Notes under the pieces: model-generated
Told to the model about the DNA's origin: nothing
What the model saw: only the letters and a program-made list of their open reading frames with translations
Database searches by the model: none
Program-made: the position numbers and the translations under genes
From: Pleurotus djamor
Taxonomy: Eukaryota; Basidiomycota; Agaricomycetes; Agaricales; Pleurotaceae
Direction: 5' to 3'
DNA: 14,521 nt
NCBI GenBank assembly: GCA_029747585.1
Contig: JAPEVF010001067.1
Coordinates: 1 to 14,521, forward strand
Shown: positions 8,300 through 14,521 of the stretch, in pieces
How positions within the stretch are numbered: position 1 is the stretch's first letter
Layout of the letters: the number at the start of each line of letters is the position of its first letter

Positions 8300-11200
8300 T
8301 CAAAGCCAATCGACTACCCCTCGGCGTTTAGATATAACGGCGGCAACTTTACTCTCAAAATCGCCAGCACTTCTGCCCTTGAACACAACAAGGTCAGTGT
8401 TACTTTCCTTCACCCCTAAGGCCCGTTCTAAGTTAACTGTGATCAATTCTAAAGCCCTGGCTTCGCCGATATATCCATCTGACGCTAGGGCGGCCTAAAA
8501 CAAACCAAGATGTATATCACGGTTATCAGGCTCTATCAGTTATCGCTGCATATCTGTTATGTCGTCATAGGCTTACCCATGCTGCATCAAATCGAGCATT
8601 GCGAGCATCGAAATCGTCTGTCGTACCAAGGGCAACGTTGATACCCTTCTTCATCAGATAGGTAACCTGAGTCTCAGTTGACAATGGAGGCCCTGGAAGT
8701 CTTCATAAAGAACAAATGAGCATAACCACCCTCTCAGGCTCCCGAGGTGATTGATAGCCGGCGTAGGATAGGGATAACCACGGAATGCACTTACATTCTC
8801 CTCCGGTCCCATTCATTGGGGAACGGTCTGGACTGCGTTAAGATGACGCTGATATTCTCCCGTGCGATGTCCTCGGCTATGAGGTGAGCTTCAGCAGCGC
8901 CTGCAAAAGCAACAGGGAGGACTTCCCCTGTGAGCTCTTGGTGTTCCCGTTTGAGAGCGATTAGTGTAGCCATAATGTCAGCACTGTCCACATGGAAGAC
9001 AACGTGTCGTGAGCCCTGTAATTCATCATCAGTCCATGGGAAGTGATTCGCTCAAGCTAAATGAATAGTGACTTCTACCATGGAAGAGCTTTCCAGAAGT
9101 TGACGTCGCAGGGCAGCTACTTGAGTACCCACGCTGGCTGTCTGGCGCATATCAACACTGGCATGGAAAGCCGTAACACCTTGAGAGACCGCTCCTTCCT
9201 GAAGCTTGTGCTTTGCACCCGTTGAGAACGCTGTGGCGTAGCCAAAAACAAATTCAGAACGAGATGGTGGGACGACTGCTTGCGTAACGCCGCCTCGATA
9301 TGCCAACCTGGTTAAATGAAGTCATGAACACCACGGATCAGAATGTATTCTGGAAGGTGTAATACCACTTACAGCGTATTCCTCCCACCAAACTGCAGGC
9401 CATCCTTGGCGTGCAAGATGGTGCCTGTGCCAAATGAGCACCTGAGAGGGGGTAAGCTATATCCCCGTCATTGGTGGAGGGCTCTAACGAGATCTCTCGA
9501 AGCCCAATCGCGGAACCAAATGTCGTAAACCCGGGCACCAGTGAGCCACCCTCCAGGTCTACGACCTTTTGGCTAAGCCAGTGGGGTGCACACGAAGGTT
9601 TGTCATCGCCAACTCGGTCGTAGCAAACGATATTCCCTTCGAAGACTACAACAGTAGCCCTGGCCGTAGGTGTACTAATGCCACGATCTGATGGAAATAG
9701 CCTGTGGATGTGATCGCCGTGCCTAGTGAAGACACTACTGACGTTGGTAAAAACCAGCGCCTTGTCTTGTATCTCAGTCGTATTCTTGGGTTCAAGCGGG
9801 GGTAACCCGTCGAAATCAAACGTTTCCTGGGCTTCTGAAGAAAAGTCGGGTGTCTTTGGGGGCTCCTGGTGAATTTCCGGCTTTTTGACAACGGCTGGAT
9901 CTGTGAATTGTGGGATCCCATCGATGTAAACCTGCTGAGGTGTCGCGCCAAGAGATAGAGGATGAGAGTCCCAAATAACAACGTCTAATTGGCGGTTCAA
10001 TTCGTGCAATTAGAAGCGAGAAGTTGACGACGCACCAGCGTCGTATCCCGTGGATATATACCCAAGTCGATGGGCTAAGCCCGCCGCTTTCGCTGGTGTA
10101 GTCGTTACGGACTGTAATGCCTTGATAGTGTCCAACCCGTAGTAATGCGCTTGCTGTGCTTCGTAGACTAGATGCCGGCTGTTGAGGACAGGGTGATCCG
10201 ACTAGTAAACGAGGAGCTCAGCGAAAAGCGATTTAGCGTGAAGCTCTATGTATACTTACCTTCATAACGACAGGCACGCCGCTGTCCGCCAGTATCTTCG
10301 GGGCGAACTCTGAGTTACGGTACGCTTCCCGCTTTTTCCTGGCATTTGCAGCGAATAAAGCTATGCTTGGTGTTCCTCCCTGAACACATATTACATATTT
10401 TAGTCATGCCGATGTACGTCTGCGAGGAGAGGGTAAGGAGCTCACCCAAGTCTTCTTCAGAGTGTCCGGAACGAGGTATGTCTCACCGGCATGGTGGAAA
10501 GAGGCGATCGGGAACTTGAACTCGTTTGAAAGCTGGTAGACGAGTTAGGTTGGTTTCGAAGATCATGGTATAGCAAAATAGCGTACTCGGACAATCATGT
10601 CCAGATCGACTGCCTGTAACAGATATAAGTATGCATTGCCGGAGAAGTAACTCGGCCACTCACTTCATAGCAATGCGTCGAAATCTAAGCCGTTGTATCC
10701 CTGAGTATGGCATGCGATCCATTGAAACCCTGTTATGCCTACCTTGACCCTTCCCCTCAACACATCAACAAGAGCTTCCCATTCCAACGGGCTTTCAGGA
10801 AACTCTTCCGCAGGCAATTCACCAGAATCCACCCGCGCACAGAAATCATCTTGCTTATCCTTAATCTTCTTCGCTTCATTATACGCATTCCTAAACTGCC
10901 ACGCCGCATCCATACGACTTTGTGAATATCGTCGATCTGGGTTTTCGCCGCATGCGTGTCTACGAAAGTGAGATTCGTCGTTAGTTATGAGTACAGTAGA
11001 AGTCGGGTGGCATGGAGTCTGGGCTTACTTCATGTGCCGCCATTTCACGTCACCACTAGATGTCCTGTTGAACAAGACATCTGGAGGGTCGACCACCATC
11101 GACGAGGGTGATCCCTCCTTCGTCTTCCTCAGCTTGATCACATAGGCCTGACCACCGATGTTATTCGCACTCCCAGGGAGGACTTGGGCGGTCGTCACAC

Positions 11201-12642
11201 CTCCGGCGACGGTAAGCTCATACGAGAGGTCATGGGTATTTAACCCGTCTATACTTCGAAGGAAAGGCAAGATCGGTGCCTGATGGGAGTTCGTATCCGC
11301 TGAACCTAGACGGAAAGGAAGGCACGAAATGGCAAGTTAGAAAGTCAGCGAGCGTGGAGTGTGAGTTAAGGGTATATATTTACCTTTCATTTTAGGGAGA
11401 CTCCCAACTCCAATATGAGAATGCAGATCCACAAGACCAGGTGTAACCCAAGCTCCTCGAACATCGACAACGTCGAGATACGGAGGAAGCGTCCCCAACA
11501 ACCCACCTTCCACAACATCTTTAATCACCCCCTCACCCATGACGACATCGCCTCGGATTACTTCCCTTCCTCCATCCCTCCCAGTCCATATACTAGCGTT
11601 CTTGAGCACAGTAACCTTGACAAACGCCCCATAGCTCCTATAATCCCCAGGAGCGCCCCTTAAATTCGCGGACTTGGTCGTAGAAGTAGAAGAAGAAGTA
11701 CGAAAGGGAGGAGTAGAAGAAGGAGAGGTATAAGGGGAAGTCGAATGTCGTATCCCTGGCCCTGTCAACGGCCCAAAGCGATCAGACCTGTCACGCTTTG
11801 CAGCCGTTCGGAACCACGCCTGGATGTTCGAATCTGTAGATACGAGGTCAGAATCTGAATAGTATTCATCGCGATAATCACGAATCGTGACCCCTTTTTG
11901 GAAACAAAGAGGGGACGGGCGACTTGAGGAGGTGAAGGGTGGAGGAAGTATAAACGACAACGGGGTTTACGAGGAGCACGATGATATTAAAAATGAACAA
12001 GGTGCGGGTGCAGGGTCGCCAAGTGTCCATGTCAGTGTCCTTTGGACTCGAGCAAGGGCGTTGCCGATAGGCAGCGAGCACAAGGTTGGAGGAAGGGTAA
12101 GGGGTAGGGTAAGGAGACGTAAAAGGGACATACCGTTGATATCCAAAGGTGTAGCCCGAGTGTGCTTGCATCGCTCACCAAGCAACCTACGTTTCTCCGT
12201 AATCCCCACCCTCCCCGTCGATCCCATAACCATAACATCATCATAATCATTCTTCTCGTACCCGGCGGGAAAACGCAAAACCTCCGCCGGCTTTACTCCG
12301 TTGGATAAGTCGTAATAACGTCAGTCAGTCAGTCAGTCAGCCTTGTCCATGGTGTTCCGCTGATTCCATATTAGATGGAAAGTTCACACTTACATTTACG
12401 ATCCCGCTTATTGCATCATTGAAGGGTCCGAGACTGGAAATGGGGTTCAAAGGGAGAGATAGCCAGCCGAAGATTAGGAAAATGGAGATGAGGGATATGA
12501 ATGACATAGTGGTACATCGAGTCACGGTGCCGCGAGTCGGAGTCCTTGCGATTGCGATTACATGTGTCGTTGTTTTTGTGGTGGTGGGAATACCACCGAG
12601 GGCTTGGACGATAGACGTGCGATTGCGATTGTCGTCGCCCAT
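8300..12642 (-). CDS. Membrane-anchored two-domain amidohydrolase (CE9-like, composite metallo-hydrolase fold)
   Basis: Belongs to the large fungal amidohydrolase family usually labelled carbohydrate esterase 9; the substrate is unknown. Exons: 12642-12390, 12295-12134, 11833-11384, 11305-11029, 10959-10743, 10684-10664, 10613-10587, 10532-10446, 10379-10260, 10201-10036, 9984-9373, 9307-9079, 9015-8795, 8700-8577, 8494-8300, giving about 1053 aa. One hydrophobic segment at residues 47-66 (SFISLISIFLIFGWLSLPL) follows a basic N-terminus and suggests a type II anchor. The first domain has VLKNASIWTG, the metal motif GLVDLHSHIG (HSH at 276-278), GGVTTAQVLPGSA, FHHAGETYLVP (481-491) and MKSDHPVL (Asp540). 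The C-terminal half repeats the fold in degenerate form: LVPGFTTFGSAIGLREI replaces the HxH. Exon 11 needs one extra base near 9428-9452. The joins of exons 1-2 and 2-3 are tentative. Confidence 0.88.
9428..9452 (-). other. Apparent 1-nt frameshift within amidohydrolase exon 11
   Basis: The frame through AYPLSGAHLAQ (about 9430-9460) and the frame through TILHAKDGLQFGGRNTL (about 9375-9425) are both family-like but offset by one base. By my count exon 11 (9984-9373, 612 nt) is one base short for the flanking splice phases. The only splice pair that restores frame would remove 17 nt, too short for an intron. A lost base in draft sequence or a real mutation are both possible. Confidence 0.7.
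11655..11758 (-). other. Ser/Thr-rich low-complexity insert in the amidohydrolase
   Basis: Between RSDRFGPLTGP and VTVLKNASIWTG lies an insert of roughly 40 residues dominated by Ser, Thr and Pro (for example SPYTSPSSTPPFRTSSSTST). Relatives I recall pass directly from the SDRF block to the strand before NATIWTG. It may be a lumenal O-glycosylated linker or an unspliced intron, although no stop codon is present. Confidence 0.5.
12321..12340. repeat. (TCAG)5 microsatellite
   Basis: Five perfect TCAG units on the plus strand, read as a CTGA tandem on the minus strand. They lie inside the proposed first intron of the amidohydrolase, shortly upstream of its acceptor at 12296-12297. Confidence 0.9.
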
Positions 12643-12672
12643 CCTCGTCGGGACAATCAGCCCTGATAGGAC

Positions 12673-12704
12673 TTGTTTGTTTGTTCGTTTGCTTGTTTGT
12701 TTGT
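12673..12704. repeat. Imperfect TTTG repeat in the amidohydrolase 5' leader
   Basis: About eight TTTG-like units with two interruptions. On the minus strand it is a CAAA-rich tract about 30 nt upstream of the ATG at 12642, fitting an unstructured 5' UTR. Confidence 0.75.
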
Positions 12705-12841
12705 GGGAGGGTGGTGTTTTGGGTGTAAGGATCGATGCGGTGGTTAAGGGCTAATTTGCGTGGATGAAGTCACAGTACTACTTGGTACTGGCGGATGAGA
12801 TGAGATGGATCGCCCGTGTGAGGTGAGGCCTTGAAGATTGA

Positions 12842-13271
12842 TTATTGAGTACTTGCGTCCTTGAGGTACCAAAACGTCCGAGCGCGAAACGTTTGACAGT
12901 GCAGCGCGAGTTTCGTAGCCTGTCTGTCGGAATAGGAATGAGGAATAGATATGGATATGGATAATGGAAAGATAACCTTGCTTGCCTTGGTATCGTCGGT
13001 ATGCAATCACACCATTCCACCGCGATGTGAGAAAACATACCGAAAACGAGAACGCATGGACACGTCCGTCGCATCTTTCCAAGGTTCCCACTTGGACTTC
13101 TTCGTCTTCTTCTCGGCTTTCCTTTCTTGGTGCGATATCTCACCAAGCACATTTCCAAGCACATCTCTTATATACGACCTAGACAACCCATTCCGTACGA
13201 AGATACCTCTGAGAGGGTGAGACAGCCCGTCGTAATCTCGGTAATAGGCGGAGGGAAGGATGCCGTGAACA
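12842..13271 (-). CDS. Unrecognised Lys/Arg-rich protein, two 3' exons (5' part unresolved)
   Basis: Exon 13271-13041 follows a strong polypyrimidine acceptor (TCTCTCTCTCCAG). It is open for 77 codons and reads VHGILPSAYYRDYDGL, HPLRGIFVRNGLSRSYIRDV, LGNVLGEISHQERKAEKK, TKKSKWEPWKDATDV, MRSRF. A GTATGT donor leads over a 117-nt intron to exon 12923-12842, which reads QATKLALHCQTFRARTFWYL then KDASTQ and a TAA stop. The phases agree. I do not recognise the family. The composition looks like a soluble basic protein with a helical KxEKKTKK stretch. The 5' exons may lie between 13300 and 13740, for example one ending NEIIFV at a GTAAGT donor near 13472, whose phase fits. Alternatively, part of this is promoter and leader of the amidohydrolase, since a TATATAAG lies inside it. 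Confidence 0.45.
13167..13174 (-). promoter_or_regulatory. TATATAAG on the minus strand
   Basis: A perfect TATA-box match oriented toward the amidohydrolase gene, but about 525 bp upstream of its ATG and inside the unrecognised open frame. It is a real promoter only if that frame is a leader rather than protein-coding. Weak. Confidence 0.25.
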
Positions 13272-14273
13272 CTGGAGAGAGAGACCCAGACCCGCTCTAC
13301 AAACGACCAACGGCCAACAAGTTACCCAAGTAGCTGGGATCTGATCGGACGACGCGGTCTCCCTTAGACTCTAAGAGTATATCCAGTTATCCGCGATACA
13401 AATTTCCAAAAGCATCAGAATAGNTTTTTTTGGGGGTTGATACGTGGAAGTCGTGCTGCGTGGCTACGTACTTACAACACGAAAATGATTTCATTAGAAG
13501 GTCTTCTTGAGGGCTTAACACCGAAAGCTAGCTCGTGGACGCGCTCATTGCCATTCTATTTGACACAAGGACCGCTGGATTCGGAAGGTGTTTCACAAGG
13601 CTCGTACTGGGGGAGACCCCAGGCGTTGGCGAGGATCAACGGTATCAACACGGCTTGGGGGGAAAGAACAATCGATGCACCGTCTAGCGAAAAACTAGAA
13701 AAAGGCAAGTCTCTCATCGAGGCTTGAACGCTTGCCATGGTATAGTCAACCCTGAATCAGAAGGGAGAACGATGACCACAAAGGCCGCGTGTGCTTCTTT
13801 TACGATGTCATCATAGGGAAGCTGAATCTTAAGCCTCGAGGCATGACATAGAGGGGGGGCGTGGTAGCCTGGTAGGGCTGTTTGTGGAATAATCTTTATT
13901 GAATCGCTCGCAATTGAATCGTAGGGTGCAACGTGTAGATTTCCATCTTGGAAGGTTCAACGCGGGGATTGGCAGGGGTGGGGGTGTGGGTTGTCGTGGC
14001 TGGGTCAGGCTAGTAGTTATACAGCGACATAGGCAGCGGAGGAGGGACTGATGCGGTAACGGGATAACTTTGAGGTGGCGTACATATGTTTAGTAGCAGC
14101 GAGAAAAAATGGGGTCATAAGAAGGAGGGATGGAATGTGCCTGTGCGGAAGGCGAAAAAGCCGGGGATGTGTGGGCGCCTAAGGAGTTTGTTACCAACCT
14201 TCACCGAAAGGGAGGGAAATTGCAGCGAAAGAGACTAGTGTCAACGGCAGGTGACTGTGTAGAAGGCGAAAGA
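13272..14273. other. About 1 kb without a resolved gene
   Basis: Holds an ambiguous base at 13424, a plus-strand ATG frame at 13485-13727 (80 codons, no recognisable domain), a minus-strand ATG frame at 13738-13556 with a good ACCATGG context (60 codons), and a minus-strand open stretch at about 13888-13720. Introns could link the minus-strand pieces to the unrecognised coding exons at 12842-13271. The right part is G-rich on the plus strand. I cannot choose a single model. Confidence 0.4.
13964..13990 (+). other. G-quadruplex motif
   Basis: Four G runs of 4, 4, 5 and 3 with loops of 7, 1 and 3 bases fit the canonical G3+N1-7 pattern on the plus strand. It lies about 285 bp upstream of the dephospho-CoA kinase ATG. 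A separate run of seven Gs is nearby at about 13853-13859. Confidence 0.65.
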
Positions 14274-14521
14274 ATGATAGGTGCGTGTGTGATTCTGAAT
14301 GGATAGAGGGATAACTCCGTATTGACGTATGGGGTGCGTTTTGTGGCAGTTGTTGGGTTGACTGGGGGGATAGGGACAGGGAAATCGACGGTATCTGGGT
14401 TGCTCAAGGCACATGGGATCAGTATTATCGATGCGGATATTCTTTCTCGTGAGGTGGTCGAGCCTGGGAGTCGTGGGCTGAAGGCGATTGTGAAGGCATT
14501 TGGGGCCGAGGTGCTGCTGCC
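14274..14521 (+). CDS. CAB5: Dephospho-CoA kinase, N-terminal part (runs off window)
   Basis: Last step of coenzyme A synthesis: ATP-dependent 3'-phosphorylation of dephospho-CoA. The large exon from 14350 reads [20 protein letters not shown], then [20 protein letters not shown]. It contains the P-loop GGIGTGKS (residues 8-15) and the DAD motif (30-32) of the CoaE family. This frame has a stop upstream and no ATG of its own. A 7-nt coding exon at 14274-14280 (ATG ATA G) spliced over a 69-nt GTGCGT...GGCAG intron (14281-14349) gives MIVVGLTGG, which matches the expected N-terminus exactly. About 59 residues are visible. Fungal homologues may be longer at the C-terminus. Confidence 0.9.

Noticed and set aside
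11415..11663. Plus-strand open frame opposite the amidohydrolase
   Set aside because: Lies entirely antisense to exon 3, whose minus frame carries the conserved NASIWTG and HSH motifs.
11887..12754. Plus-strand open frames at 11887-12246 and 12419-12754
   Set aside because: Low-complexity, antisense to the N-terminal exons and introns of the amidohydrolase, with no domain-like sequence.
12951..13333. Overlapping plus-strand open frames
   Set aside because: Their translations are Ser/Phe/Pro-rich and look like shadows of the basic minus-strand frame. I cannot fully exclude them because that frame is itself unrecognised.
13485..13727. Plus-strand frame of 80 codons (starts MISLEGLLEGL)
   Set aside because: I considered a pectinesterase-like YWGRP motif, but the following residues do not fit that family and no flanking exons support it. 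Kept only as an unresolved open frame.
13681..13860. Short inverted repeats (CGAGGCTT ... AAGCCTCG) as a mobile-element footprint
   Set aside because: Only about 8 bp, with no target-site duplication or transposase-like frame. Expected by chance.

Overview
The window is nuclear DNA from a filamentous fungus, most likely a basidiomycete (Agaricomycotina-like). All gene models were read by eye. They carry many short GT-AG introns, mostly 45 to 70 nt, at up to about a dozen per gene, and the genes are tightly packed on both strands. The protein families are eukaryotic and mitochondrial or cytosolic. I saw no operon, bacterial signal, CRISPR array, rRNA, tRNA or transposon. Single N bases at 8233 and 13424 mark draft-quality sequence, which matters for one apparent frameshift.

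Layout, left to right: (1) 1-1943, minus: IML2/TTC39-family TPR protein, about 13 exons visible, 3' end beyond the window. (2) 1944-2085: a 142-bp shared bidirectional promoter. (3) 2086-4889, plus: ARMC8/Vid28 (GID5) armadillo-repeat protein, 12 exons, 742 aa, with one GC-AG intron. (4) 5122-6694, plus: pyruvate dehydrogenase E1 alpha (PDA1), 8 exons, 398 aa, complete. (5) 7152-8157, plus: GNAT-family N-acetyltransferase, 6 exons, 241 aa, with a TATA box. (6) 8300-12642, minus: large membrane-anchored two-domain amidohydrolase of the CE9-like fungal family, about 15 exons and 1053 aa. It includes consecutive exons of 21 and 27 nt and one apparent 1-nt frameshift. (7) 12842-13271, minus: two spliced exons of an unrecognised Lys/Arg-rich protein. 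(8) 13272-14273: poorly resolved sequence with a G-quadruplex motif. (9) 14274 to the end, plus: start of dephospho-CoA kinase (CAB5/coaE) with a 7-nt coding first exon.

Several genes touch central carbon and acyl metabolism: GID ligase subunit, PDH E1 alpha, CoA synthesis and an acyl-CoA-dependent acetyltransferase. Nothing in the sequence shows they are co-regulated, and fungal gene order rarely implies it. I found no convincing novel multi-gene system. The most useful observations concern gene structure (very small exons, a GC-AG intron, a NAGNAG acceptor, a repeat that tiles branch-point motifs), the frameshift, and the unidentified minus-strand coding region.
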